NCBI GenBank assembly: GCA_013180625.2
Contig: SNVD02002650.1
Location: 36,077 to 100,076, forward strand
Origin: Boswellia sacra
Taxonomy: Eukaryota > Streptophyta > Magnoliopsida > Sapindales > Burseraceae
Length of the DNA stretch: 64,000 nt
Reading direction: 5' to 3'
Of the stretch, positions 50,152-62,805 are shown in pieces (the stretch's first letter is position 1; each line of letters opens with the position of its first letter). The notes beneath the pieces were generated by a model. The model made no database searches, was not told the origin of the DNA, and saw only the letters and a list, made by a program, of their open reading frames with translations. The position numbers were made by a program, and so were the translations under genes.

Positions 50152-52653
50152 TCAAGAGGATGTCGAAATCCATTCATCACCTTGAATAAAATTTTGCACT
50201 GAATATGTTGCAACATGATCTGCAGGAACCTGGCTACTCCATGGAACTCTTTTAGAAGCATCAGATCCAGGTCCAGAATTCTCAAATTCTCCATAATAAA
50301 GTGTTTTCAAAGCAAAGTCGCCATTCCAAGGCATCCACCCCTCTGGACGAATAAGAGCTGCCAAGGTGCAATGAATAAATACAGTCCTTGAGAACTCCTT
50401 CCATGGTCTTCCAAGGTAAGTCTTGTGTACAGCAGGCTTACTATAATACAACTTCATGTAATCTCCAGTGCCATTAATCAAACAGTTCTGGAAAACAAAA
50501 CCTGTTGATTGAGCAGGGTCTGTTCTGCCATGAGCCGTGACGGCATTGGTCTCGCCTTTTTCGGGCTTTACTTGGCGGGGAGCAACTAGAATCTGGCAAT
50601 CCTGGAAAACTGCAGGTGAGTTTCCGAAAATGAAATCTACATTTCCCTGAATGCGGCAGTTTTTATAAAATTGGCGGAGGGAATGAGCATATAGAGTGTC
50701 TTGATTGCCAAGGAATTCACAGTTCTCAATAAAGGTTAGATCACTATCTGACATAAAGGCCACGGCTTGGTGGGCATCAGGACCTGCTGTGTTCCGGAAT
50801 GTGAGACCACTGGCCATGAATCCATCACCAACAACCCCTGCAACAGGATCACATAGCACATCAAATCAAAGCCAACGAGACCAAAGATTTCATTACAGAA
50901 AACTCAAAATGCCGATATGCACAGAGAGCCTCTATCTATTTCAGTTCTTTCTTCCATAATTCACATCATTTTACACCAATTTTAGGAACACATCCAATAA
51001 GCTCTTTACAAAAACATGGCTGGTGGGTGCCAAAATTAAATTTGAAAACAATATTGAAAGAAACTAGTAATCTAATCACTGAAAAAGCAATAAGGGCGAT
51101 ATTGGGTGACAGCGGAGCAGTTAAGAAGCAAGTAAAAAGCACACTAACCTGTCGGTAAGGCTACAAATTCTAATCTTCCAACCCAAATCACAAGCCAAGA
51201 CCGAGACAAATGGTGGAAAGTAACTCGCCATTACTTGGACTCGTCCCTACATTAACTATTCTATGAATGTGACATTTCATTGTCTTTTTTAACTTCAATT
51301 TCCTCAACAGACACCAATACATGGACCCCCACCTAAAATATTCCATATCCAATGGGCCCCAATTGTGAGAAAATTTATCAGGTTAAGCACACCATACCAT
51401 CAAGTAATTAAGATACGCATTAAGAGGACCTACCGTCCCATCAATAAATCTAGCGTAATAAACCTAATAATTACTGATCCGATAACATTATCGTCTAACC
51501 CAATAATTGTTGATCCGATAACATTATTGTCTGATACAATGTGGCGGTCTCATGCGAGTATAGTAGAGAACATTTTTACCAATTGAAACTTACCAACTGT
51601 GGCAGTATTGTAAGTGGTCAGGCCGGTTAGTCCCACATTCAATGATCCTGTAATGACCGCTTTGCCCATCCCATCTCCCAAAAATACAACATTCTTTTTC
51701 TCAAACGGAACCCGGACGATCTCTTCGTACACCCCTTCCTTTATATGTATCACAAACCTACGTGTCGCCACATTGTCCGGAGCAGCATTAACGGCGTCCT
51801 GCACCGTCTTGTGATCACAGCCCCCAACCTTACAAACCGTCACGTCCGCCGTTAACTTCGAGGGGAACCCACCACTGAACCCCAACTGACCCGACCCGGT
51901 CCTCTCCCAGAACCCGTTCCGCTCCGTCTGGGGCGCCCGCCACGTGTTAAGATCATCCCCAAAATTATCAAAAGCCACCATCATACTAAGCGCGTTACTC
52001 GTCAACCCTTCCAAGGAATCCAAAAATGCCATCGTTTTGTCCACCAACTTCGTGTCATTCACGTACTTCAACCCAGACCAGCAATCGTATTGATACACCA
52101 ACGACGCACTGTACCAAGCACGTGCGTCCTTGATCTTCCCACGTGCCAACGCGTTATACGCGGCCTGCTCCCTGTACTGCGAGTACCCGAGGATCTGCAA
52201 GCAAGTCTTGGCGGCATTCGAACGGTTCTTACTATCCGCGGAGGCGTCGAGGATGGATTGCACCATCGATTGAGCAGTTTTGAGGTTTTCCTGGGAGACC
52301 CCGATAGCGGATTGGATGATCTGGGTCGGTGTCGGGTTGGGAGGCAAGGAACGAGACTGCGAAAGGGAGGTCTGGCAGACGTCAGGGTAACGCGTGGCCT
52401 TGCATGCAAGGCGGATTTGAGGGATGTCTGACGTGGACTGGAATGGCTTGGGAGGGGAGAGGTGTTTGTGGTGGTGAGAGGCGGAGGAGAAGGAGAAGAA
52501 GATGGTGAGAGATAAGAGGGAGACGATGAGGAGCAGGGCAGCCATGAGGAGGAAGAGAAAGGGTTTGGACTTGTATTTTCTGGAAGGGAATTTGCGGGGA
52601 GAAAGTGTGAAAGGAAAAGTGGAGGATAATGTAGAGTAGGATTTTGTGGCCAT
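50152..52653 (-). CDS. Pectinesterase/pectinesterase inhibitor, PME51-like (copy A)
   Basis: Two exons, 52653-51594 and 50837-50152, join in frame (1746 nt, 581 aa). PME removes methyl groups from wall homogalacturonan. A basic cytosolic tail of about 30 residues precedes a hydrophobic anchor (about 31-55). An inhibitor-like domain with four Cys ([12 protein letters not shown], then CLQILGYS and [10 protein letters not shown]) spans about 78-230. The catalytic domain begins near [20 protein letters not shown]. Catalytic acids are in [10 protein letters not shown] (Asp about 400) and GNVDFIFG (Asp about 421), 21 residues apart as expected, with the substrate Arg/Trp in [13 protein letters not shown] see no RRLL-type processing site between domains. 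The first exon is GC-rich relative to its surroundings. It is the first of a tandem pair; both copies have a 686-nt second exon. Confidence 0.95.
51440..51536. repeat. 36-bp direct repeat in the copy A pectinesterase intron
   Basis: GATCCGATAACATTATYGTC occurs at 51476 and 51512, with flanking CAATAATTGTT-like sequence, an exact 36-bp spacing. The copy B intron does not show the same doubling. Confidence 0.75.
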
Positions 52654-55600
52654 TTGAGGGAATGTATTAGTGGGTATATATAGGAATTGGAGTAGAGTTG
52701 GTTTTGTTTAATTGGCCGTTGTTTTCAGGCCTTTCACGAGAAAGAGAAGAGTGGAGTCACGGGTTTGTTTGTTTATGGAATTATGTTTGGTGTTTGTGGA
52801 ATTTTGGTTAAAAAGGAAAAGGGTTCGCATGGCAACCCACCCACAGTAATAGATCATCATCATTACAACAGCATCACAGGCTAAGGGTAGATGATGACAG
52901 ATGCATCGTTCAAATACAAAGCTTTGGAAATGGTCGTGGGAATAGAGAAAGGAGAATGTGAGAGAGGGGTATTTTGGACTTTCTGAGATCTAGCCTTTTT
53001 TTTTTTGGACCGAAAGACGGACTGCCAGTTACTATTGTATTGTTTTCCGCAATGTGGAACTCAAAAGCCACGGACGATAAGGGACGCAGGGTGCAGGAAG
53101 CTTCTTACACCCTTGTAATTTGGGCTGATCACACTTCGATTCAAAGGTTTCGAAGAGGGTAGCAACGCCGTTTTTTTTATTCTCACTCCTTACTTTGACT
53201 TTCTACTTCCATGCTGGACACATGTGCTAGAACTTTTATTTAAGGAAAATTTCGAAAAAATACCCTAAATTTAAGTATAAATCATAAAAATAATTATATT
53301 CTACAAAATTTGTATATTATAACTATTTATTAAATATTGTATATTATCAAACATTATTAAATATTATCAATATTATTTGACACATCTATCCGATAATATC
53401 GGATATTATCGAAAGTTATCATATATACTTATTAGCCCGACACAATCATAAAATATAAATTTTTATAAATATAATCATTTATAAAAAAAAAAAAACCACT
53501 AAGGTTTTTTCAATTTTTTTATTAAATTATAACAACAGCAAGTGAATCATGAGTTCAACTACAATAATTAAAAAGTTTAAGATCATGTGTAAAAGCGTCA
53601 ATGGAAATGTTGCTAACACTCCTCTAAAGGGTAATGTGTCAGTTTTAAAATCTCGAGCTTTAAAGTTACCCAAACATGAGGTGATCACAAACTTTAGTCA
53701 CCTCGGTTATAAATTGCTTCAACTGAGTCACAGCTATTACAATCATTGAATAGTCTGCAATTACAGTTATGTCACCCAAAATCTCCAAATAATACCGTTT
53801 TAACCCAAGATTGGACTACTATTACATAATTTGCACTATTTTAAAATGATGTTGAATTATTTACCTAAACTTATGTTGGGTTAAATGACTTAGTTCTCCC
53901 TAAAGTTTTAATCAAACAACACTTTCTTCTGAAAATTTTAAGAAATACAGATAGTTACTCTCTTGTTTTGTGATTATTTTCAATTTCTAGTACTATTTAT
54001 TCAAGGGTAAATTAGAAAATTTGATGCTAGATAATAGTGACAATTTGAGTAATTATTACTTTGTGAAACCCTAAGGATGAAACACATACATGAAGAATAA
54101 AACTACTCACCAAGAGAATAAATATCATTACTTCACTATTTTCTATCCACCCACTTTCTTGTTAAAAGATTTATCACTAAAATACTCCTAAACAATTTAT
54201 AATTAAATAAACTATTTCTTTCTTTGCATTATAGCTAAACCCTATTCGCTTAAAATTAATTTTCAATCAAGATTATTCATGTAACAGAAATACATAAAAG
54301 GGTCATCAAGAGATTTTTCCAACAAAGTCTATAATAATAAATCTTCTTTGAAAGACTTAAAAGAGATAAAATGTAAATAAACGATTATCATAGAGTAAAG
54401 AAGGGTATAACTTTTTTTTTAAAGAAATTAAAAGGGATGTTTGTTAATAGTCGATGAGTTTGTTTTAGAAATTAAAGGAGACATTTGTCAATAGGTGGGT
54501 CTGTAAATCAAATTAATGGGTTTGCTTTAGGAAAACAGTTCTTAATAACATTCACTTAGTATTAAAGTAAAAATAAAAATTTGAAACTTTAGTAAGAAGT
54601 TTATTAAATAAATAGGTGTGTAAAGCAAAATTTGAATAAAAATATTTTGATAAACAATTAAACATGTTTAAGGTTAATAAAATCATTTTATTATAAGAAA
54701 ATTTAAAAAAAAAGTCTCAATTTCAAACTATCGTTGGTTTTGGGTAACCAACCATATATCAAAACACTATGCTACTTATCTATAAAGCCTAACCCCATGC
54801 CACCTAGATCCTCGAAAGGTAGCTTCTACCACTCCAATTAGTCTTAAATAGTTGCTCGTATGTGACGCTTGATGGAGTATTCTGTGTTTGTTTGAACAAA
54901 TTGTCCTTAATTATAAATGCAACATATCATTATCACTAGCTATCAACTAGTTAGATAGCTAAATATGCATGACCTATGGCTAGTATTTAAGTTAATCTTA
55001 CAATTCCTCACACCCAACCCATGTTCACTAGGAAGAATTTGAGAAATTTGTACTATAGTTCGTTATTGGTAGGTAATATTTGTCAAACTCCTCACTAACC
55101 TTGTCTTGCCTCCATTTTCCAATAGCCACCTTTCGGTTCTCTTTTTTCAAAGCCCACCACAATTAACTGAAATCTTGACTTGTTGAGAAAATTGAAAGAT
55201 AATTAATATTAGGGCGAAGCTATTTGTACCTAAAAATGTACTCGCACACTCATCGTCTCCTAACATTCATCTAAGATGTTCTCAAATTTAATATTTTGGC
55301 TTGATAAATCCTTGGATCAATCCCAATACCAACCCCATATTTTCTTCTCTTTTCACTTTTTTTGTCATTCGCAACCTCCTCTGTTTCTACTGTCTTCTCA
55401 ACCACCAAAATCTCCATTGCTAATTTGCTATGGTCTGTTCAACCTAATCTTATTTCAAAGTTATTGTAAACAAGATATTGCAGTTAAAAAAAGTGTAATT
55501 TTATTAAAAGAAAAGTCTCAACTTCATGCTGTCATTGGTATACGGTAACCAACAATGCACCAAAAAGAACACTAGGGTACTCATCTATAGCCTAACCCCA

Positions 55601-56313
55601 TTTCACGAGGGTACTCATCTTTGGCCTAACCCCATTTATAGCAATGCCCCCCAGAGCCTCTCAAAAGGTGGGCTTACCGCAAATTAATCTTATACATAGT
55701 TGCTCACATGTGATGCTTTGATGGAGTACTATTCCATGTTAATTTGAAATTTGAACAATTGGCTCCCATTCAACCAACCAAGATAGACTTGTAATAACAT
55801 GTAAGTTTTTCATATTTATAATATGGGTAGGCTTAAAGACGCATGTTAAATCTTAAAAAATTATATAATTTTTTTTAAAGGTTAGATAACTTGAAAATTA
55901 TAAATTCTCTCGAAAACGGTATAAAAACCATTAATGCATAAATCTTAAATGAATCTGTATAGTTTTCAGGGGCTTAATAAATGTTCTTAGCATACAAGTT
56001 AAGACTTCCTTTATAATATGTTGCAAGGCCTCAATTTTCCTTATATGCAGATGCAGTTGCCCAATCGTGGGATGCATACAACACAAGTTTACTGATGGGG
56101 TATCTCACAATTGGTTGGTTGCATGTGCAGCCGTGTATGGAAGACCCTATTATTGGAAGGTGTTCACTACAAACGCACTGCCAACGAAGCACTAAAAATT
56201 CTTTGATACATAAGGTTAAAATTACAATAAGTGACAGAAAAATTCTCACAAACTTGTGCAAAAATATACAGATTCTGCAAAGACTTGAAGCTGCAGAATT
56301 GACCTGACAACAA
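52654..56313. other. Promoter of copy A and spacer of the tandem duplication
   Basis: No gene. 54690-54900 and 55495-55740 resemble each other and 60030-60200 (shared CTAACCCCAT, GCCTC and GTGATGCTTTGATGGAGTA-like phrases). 55770-56313 is the copy B counterpart of 49820-50151. Confidence 0.6.
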
Positions 56314-58921
56314 TCAAAAGGATGTCGAAATCCATTCGTCACCTTGAATAAAATTTTGCACTGAATATGTTGCAACGTGATCTGCAGGAACTTGGCTACT
56401 CCATTTAACTCTTTTAGAAGTATCAGATCCAGGTCCAGAATTCTCAAATTCTCCATAATAAAGTGTTTTCAAAGCAAAGTCGCCACTCCAAGGCATCCAC
56501 CCCTCTGGATGAATAAGAGCTTCCAAGGTACAATGAATAAAAACAGTCCTTGAAAACTCCTTCCATGGTCTTCCAAGGTAATTCTTATGTACAGCTGGCT
56601 TACTATAATATAACTTCATGTAATCTTCAGTGCCATTAATCAAACAGTTGTAGAAAACAAAACCTGTTGATTGAGCAGGGTCTGTTCTGCCATGAGCTGT
56701 GATGGCATTGTTCTCGCCTTTTTCGGGCTTTACTTGGCGGGGAGCAACTAAAATCTGGCAATCCTGGAAAACTGCAGGTGAGCTACCGAAAATGAAATCC
56801 ACATTGCCCTGAATGCGGCAGTTTTTGTAGAATTGGCGGAGCGAATGAGCATACAGAGTGTCTTGATTGCCAAGGAATTCACAGTTCTCAATAAAGGATA
56901 GATCACTATCTGATCTAAAGGCTACCGCTTGGTGGGTATCAGGACCTGCTGTGTTCTGGAATGTGAGACCACTGGCCATGAATCCATCACCAAGAACTCC
57001 TGCAACAGAACCACATAGCAGTACATCAAAACAATGCCGACAAAACCAAAAAGTTCATTCCAAAAAAAATAAAAAATCTAAAAGCCCATATGCACACACG
57101 ACCTCCACAAATCTTTTTAGTTGTTTCTTCCATAACTCCCATATTTTACATTGTTTCTGATCAGAATATCAAAAAGAACATAGTAATGTAATCAGTCGAA
57201 AAGCAATAAAGGCAGATATTAGTTGACAATGGGGCAGTTAAAAAGTAAGTAAAAAGTTTACTAAACTAGTGGTGAGATTCTAATCTTCCAACCCAAATCA
57301 CAAGACACAAGCCAAGAACAAAACAATGGTGGAAAGTAGTAACTTTCCATTATTTAGCCTCATCCCCACATTACTACCTAATGACATGACTTTTCATTGC
57401 CCTTTGAAACTTATTTTCTCAAAATGTCTATTTCTAATCGGAACTAAATCTTTAATTTTTGTCTAGGATAGATTTAAACAAAATAGCTATTAAACAATAA
57501 CTTTAGCTTATCAGAGACATCGAAATATTAGTATTTTTTCAGCCGGTGGAAACAAAATACTTTTCTTAAAGATTCTCTCAAATAGAAATAGAGGATATCT
57601 AACTAAAAAGATTAGTATTGTTATAATTCCCATCTTCTAAAGGGATCATTAAAAAAATAAATTGTTTTAAATAGATTTAGACTAAAAAAGTTGACATAGA
57701 TGTTATATATAAGTAGAATTTTCTTATTTCGTTCCGTCTTATATTTGGGAATATTAATATATATTGAATTCCACCTGGATTAAAAACACATTTCATGTGA
57801 CCCAATTATGGGAAAATTTATCAATTTAAACAGACCATACCATCAAATAATTAAGATACACATTAAGATGACTTTTCTATCGTATTTATTAAAAATCTAA
57901 CCTAGTAATCGATCTGACAACATTATCTTCTCATGTTCATCAGTACAGAAAATAACATTTTTATCAATTCAAACTTACCAACTGTAGCAGAATTGTAAGT
58001 GGTCATTCCAACTTGTCCCACATTCAAAGATCCCGTAATGACCGTTTTGCCCGTCCCATCACCTAAAAATACAACATTCTTCTTATCAAACGGAACCCTA
58101 ACGATCTCTTCATAAACCCCTTCCCTTATATGAATCACAAACTTACGTGTCGCCACATTGTCCGGAGCAGCATTAACGGCGTCCTGCACCGTCCTGTGAT
58201 CACAGCTCCCGACCTTACAAACGGTCACGTCCGCTGTTAGCTTCGAGGGGAAACCACCACTGAACCCAAACCGGGCCTCACCCGACCTGGACTGGTCCCA
58301 GAACCCGTTCCGCTCCGTCTGGGGCGCCCGCCACGTGTTCAAATCATCACCAAAATTATCCAAAGCCGCCATCATACTCAGCGCATCACTCGTCAACCCT
58401 TCCAAGGAATTCAAAACCGCCATCGTTTCCACCACCAACTTCGTATCATTAACGTACTTCAACGCAGACCAGCAGCCGTATTGATAACCCAACGACGCAC
58501 TGAACCAAGCACGAGCGTCCTTGATCTTCCCACGTGCCAACGCGTTGTTGGCGGCCTGCTCCCTATGGTGCGAGTAGCCGAGGAGCTCCAGACAATTCTT
58601 GGCGGCATTTGAACGGTTCTTGTTATCGACGGAGGAGTCAAGGATGGATTTCACCATTGATTGAGCGGTTTTGAGGTTTTCCAGAGAGACCCCGATGGCG
58701 GATTGGATGATCTGGGTCGGCGTGGGATTGGGGGGTAAGGAATGAAGATGTAAAAACGACATCTGGCAGAAGTCCGGGTTCCGCGTGGCATTGCATGCAA
58801 GGCGGATTATTTGAGGAACTTCCCGCGGGTATTGCTTGGGAGGGGAGGGATGTTTGTTGTGTTGAGAAGCGGAGGAGATGGAGAGAGATAAGAGGGAGAT
58901 GATGAGGAGAAGAGAAGCCAT
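56314..58921 (-). CDS. Pectinesterase/pectinesterase inhibitor, PME51-like (copy B)
   Basis: Two exons, 58921-57979 and 56999-56314, join in frame (1629 nt, 542 aa). It is closely similar to copy A throughout. Catalytic motifs are complete: [18 protein letters not shown] and [12 protein letters not shown]; the inhibitor-like domain keeps its four Cys. The difference is at the start. The ATG that opens copy A has no counterpart: the homologous upstream sequence is present and open but contains no in-frame ATG, so translation probably starts at the ATG matching Met37 of copy A. The product therefore begins [20 protein letters not shown], a short hydrophobic leader that looks like a cleavable signal peptide, in place of a basic tail plus anchor. 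The 686-nt second exon is the same length as in copy A. Likely functional. Confidence 0.92.
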
Positions 58922-60709
58922 GAGGAGGAAGTGAAATGGACTGTTTTGGATGATTGTTTGAGTGGCGAAAGTGTGGAACCGAAGGTGGAGGATAATGGAG
59001 AGAATGGCTTTGGAAATGGTCGCGGAATTAAAGCTTTGGAAAATTTCTGTTAGGATCTGAGTTTTTCTACGGGAAGGACCAAAGATTCCTGTTGTATTGT
59101 TTTCCGCGATCTGAACTGAAACTCATTAATTGACGAAGGAGGACGGAAGCTTCTTACAACTTTGCAATAATTACGCTAAGATTGAAATGTTTCATAAACT
59201 TATATATTAATCTTCATGTTTAATATATTTTTAGGGGTGCTAATTAATTTTTTCAAAAATATAACTATAGGTTTGTGTGTAATTAACCCATATACCGAGG
59301 AGCTTTCATATACCGTGCACTTCATGGTAAGCTCGGTCATAGTGAATTGCGTCAACTAATTGTCATTATTGAATAATCATCCCAAGCTTTGACTATTTTT
59401 CCTGAATTGAATTGGGTAAAGACAATATTATCCCCTCCGGTTTTATCAAATAAAAATTTCTTACAGAATTTTAAGAAATAGAATTAATTACACCAATTTT
59501 TTTATCGATTAACTTCAATTTTTATTATTATTTATTCAAGGGTAAAGCGAGAGTAAGGGTGGAGTTATTTGCACTATTTTAAACTTTAAATCATTAAATA
59601 ATTTTTTTAATTAACATTCTAACTATTGGTACTCTCTATGCTTAAAACTAACTCTCAATCAAGATTCCATATGGTAGACAAAACTTTTTATTAAAAATTG
59701 AAAGAGATATTTGTTAATAGTGAATGTGTAAATTATGTGAATGAGTTTATTTTAGAAATTAAAGGACATGTTTGTTAATAGGTATTTGTGTAATTATATT
59801 AAGTGAACTAGGAACCAATTCTTTATAACATTTATTTTCAGTAAAAATAAATGTTATATTTAGTGTAATTAGAGTAAGTGTATAGAGTAAAAATGAATTT
59901 TTTAAACTTTAGTAAGAAATTTATTAAATAAACGGATATATAAAGCAAAAATTTGACTACAAATAGACTGATAAACATTTTAAAGGTTAGTAAGAGTCAT
60001 TTTATTTTAAGAAAATGTTGAAAAGAAAAGGAAAAAAAAAAATCTCCACTTCAAAATATCTTTGGTGTTCGGTGACCAATTACGTACCAAAAGAACACTA
60101 GGCTACTCATCTATAACCTAACCCCATTTGCAGCAATGCCGCCTGGAGCCTCAAAAGGTGATGCTCATATGTGATGCTTGATAGAGTATTAATTCTGCGT
60201 TAGTTTTGAAGTTTGAACAAATTGTCTTTAACTATAAATGCAACTTGTCGTTATCATTAACTATTTCAACTAGTTAGATGGCTGAACACACGTGATCTGT
60301 AGCTAATAGCGAAATTAATCTTACAATTGCTCACAACCAACCCATGTTCAATACAAAGAAATATTTGAGAAATTTGTGTTCGTTATTGGTAGGTAATATT
60401 TGTCAAAATCCTCACTAAACAGGCCACCTTTCAAATGTCTTTTTTTTCCCCTCAATCCTGATTCCAAAAAGGTGATTAACATTAGGTTGAGGCTATTTGT
60501 ACCCAAAAACATAATACGTTTTACACTTATTATCTCTTAATATTCATCTAAAATATTTTAAAATTTAATATTTTCATCACTTTGTAAGTCCCAATATGAA
60601 TTCCCAATGCTAACCCATTATTTCCTTTTTCTTTCATACTTTTCACTTTCTTTCTCATTCACAACCTCCAATGTGTCTGCTCAACCAAATCTCATAGCAA
60701 GGTTATTGT
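58922..60709. other. 5' flank of copy B pectinesterase
   Basis: No gene. Open but ATG-less sequence homologous to the copy A N-terminus lies at about 58922-59030; the rest is AT-rich and parallels copy A. Confidence 0.6.
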
Positions 60710-61461
60710 TTGTAGCGGAGCCAGAACATATAACCAGCCGGGGCAGCGTCTAAGTAATGATGAAATATAAAATCAAAATCAAAATAATAGTAACAACAAC
60801 AATAATATTTGTTTAGATATTTTTATTAAGAACAATGCTATTTTTCTAAAATATTATCCTACATTCAATTGCAAAAGATATGTTAAGTGATGAACTTTCA
60901 TTACATGGATAATTGAATGATATGGTAAGTCATACTACCATACGTTTTGATATATATATATATATATCATTTGGGATGGGATTTAGGTTAATTTTTTGGA
61001 AAGAGGATAACTCTTGTATTAATGGATTTACTATTTTTATAAATTAAGCATTTTTCATGCTTTGAAAGCGTTGAATAATGGTCTTATTGCTATATGTACA
61101 ATTTAATTTCATTAAAAACATGTTTGAGGGGTTAAAATTTGAGAAACAAGAGTTGAAATGCTTGAACGAGTTTTATTTATTGCTTATAGATTTCAATTTC
61201 AAATAGTTTTAAGTAATGCTAATAGATTAAAATGGATAGTTGAATTTTTTTGCATTTAATTAAAAGAAAAAAAAAGAAATTGATGAAACAAGATGTTCAA
61301 TAGAATTGAATCAAAAAGATAGCAAGTTGATTTATTCTAAAAAAACTAATTTTTAGTAAGAGCAATGAAGTAAACTCATTACTATTTATTTAGGAATCTG
61401 TGTGGAAGTTTACAAATTATGTGGGGGCAAGTGCCTTAGATTTTACCATGTGGCTCTGTCG
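60710..61461. mobile_element. Non-autonomous hAT element (about 752 bp)
   Basis: The left end TTGTAGCGGAGCCA and inverted right end CGACAGAGCCA resemble the hAT terminal CAGGGGCGGAGCCA. Possible 8-bp target copies GTTATTGT (60702-60709) and GTGATTGC (61462-61469) agree at 6 of 8 positions. The paralogous copy A flank has the uninterrupted site GTTATTGTAAACAAG near 55457. Inside, TTTTTCATGCTTTGAAAGCGTT at about 61049 resembles the end of the hAT transposase remnant near 35980. Confidence 0.75.
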
Positions 61462-61510
61462 GTGATTGCAAACAAGATATTGCAATTTAATTTAAATTTT
61501 CTTTTGTGGT

Positions 61511-61829
61511 GGGCTTGGTATTAATGGTTCCTAAGAGAACACTGATGATCCGTTTGGTATACCGTATAATATAGTATTAAATATTTTGGATTAGATAGAA
61601 TGGGATTGAATAAGATATATTTGGATAAAAGGTAATCCTGTACTATGTATGGTATTACATTGGATGAATAAGATTATAATATGATACTTAAATTTGTATT
61701 TAGATGATTATATGAAATAAATATAAAATGACATTGAATTTAAAATTAATTTTTAGATTTTAAAATTATTAATTTATGAATACATGTAATTAATTATTTA
61801 AATATGTTATTATTTAATTAAAATACTAC
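61511..61829. other. Short AT-rich spacer
   Basis: No feature seen between the duplication and the Copia LTR. Confidence 0.5.
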
Positions 61830-62724
61830 TGTTAGTGTTAAGGCAAACTTCATGTATGTGCAATGCATGTGATCTATTTTTGGATTGTCAACTTATGATA
61901 AAAACATGTATGTTATTCTTTTTCCTAATGCATTGTGATAGATTTATTTTAGGAAAAGATCTGATTGATTGACTTTCGGAAAGCTTTATTAATCACATTT
62001 AAGATTAAGATATTTTTGATACTTATATTAATTGATTGCAATCACTTACTTGATTAGAATCATCTAAGTGATTGAGATATGTTTTCCCATATTTTGTGAT
62101 CTTTATCTAATTGTATCATTTAGTTTTTGCAGGAATTGATTTGATGATTACATGCTTATATAACTATTTATGCAACTTATATAAGGGAGAAGCACTCAAT
62201 GCTTGATATTGGTGTGCAGAATCGAGAAGATCATTTGAGTGTATTAGTTTCACTTGTTCTTCATCGTAAAAGCTTTATTCTTGAGTGAGTTAAGATTGTG
62301 TATGACTCATGTGTGTTGAGTATGTACACATATCTGATTTGTAAGTGTTATTAAGTCATGCAAAATTAAGTGAGTTGAGTGACTATATGAGCTTATAACA
62401 GTTACGTGGTTATGATTGACTAAACAAGCTTAGTTACATCAGTCATAACTGTGAAAATGTAACATCAGAAGAGTGTGTGAAGAACTATGGTTGTGATCGA
62501 GATTAATCAAGTTTGCATAGATTAGGTTTGTGAGTGAGTAGGTGTCTACCATTGTAAAAAGTCCTAAGTTGAGCGTAAACACATACAACATAGTACATTG
62601 CAACTCTTGTTATACGTGAATGTAGGCTGGTTTATAGCCAAACTATGCAAAATCTTCTGTTTCGTAATTTTTAACTGTTTCAGTTACGTTTGTATTAACT
62701 ATCCATACACTATGAAAACTAACA
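61830..62724 (+). repeat. Copia 5' LTR (895 bp)
   Basis: Starts TGTTAGTGTTAAGG and ends ACTAACA; the inverted ends TGTTAGT/ACTAACA are perfect. It is followed by the primer site. Its 3' partner is outside the window. Confidence 0.88.
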
Positions 62725-62726
62725 AT

Positions 62727-62738
62727 TGGTATCAGAGC
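62727..62738 (+). promoter_or_regulatory. Primer-binding site, initiator tRNA-Met type
   Basis: TGGTATCAGAGC two bases after the LTR end; the common primer site of plant Copia elements. Confidence 0.92.
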
Positions 62739-62805
62739 AGGTACACTGACATACAAGTGTAGATCAAACATTTCTTTTACAGGTATAGAAGGACTATAGA
62801 ATGGA

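Larger units (their letters stand above)
49800..61510. repeat. Tandem duplication of about 6 kb carrying the pectinesterase pair
   Basis: Copy A is about 49800-55560 and copy B about 55770-61510. Similarity is visible in the 3' flank (AACTTGTAATAACATG at about 49853 and 55785), both exons, and the long 5' flank (for example TTTAGTAAGAAGTTTATTAA near 54588 and 59915, CTCACTAA near 55090 and 60411, and AACAAGATATTGCA near 55470 and 61472). Intron and flanks have drifted by indels, so the event is not recent. Copy B is longer through the element at 60710. Confidence 0.85.

Noticed and set aside
52068..52431. Two 113-codon ORFs, one on each strand, in extra frames of pectinesterase copy A exon 1
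   Set aside because: Both lie inside the GC-rich true exon and have no domain or matching frame in copy B; overlap effects only.
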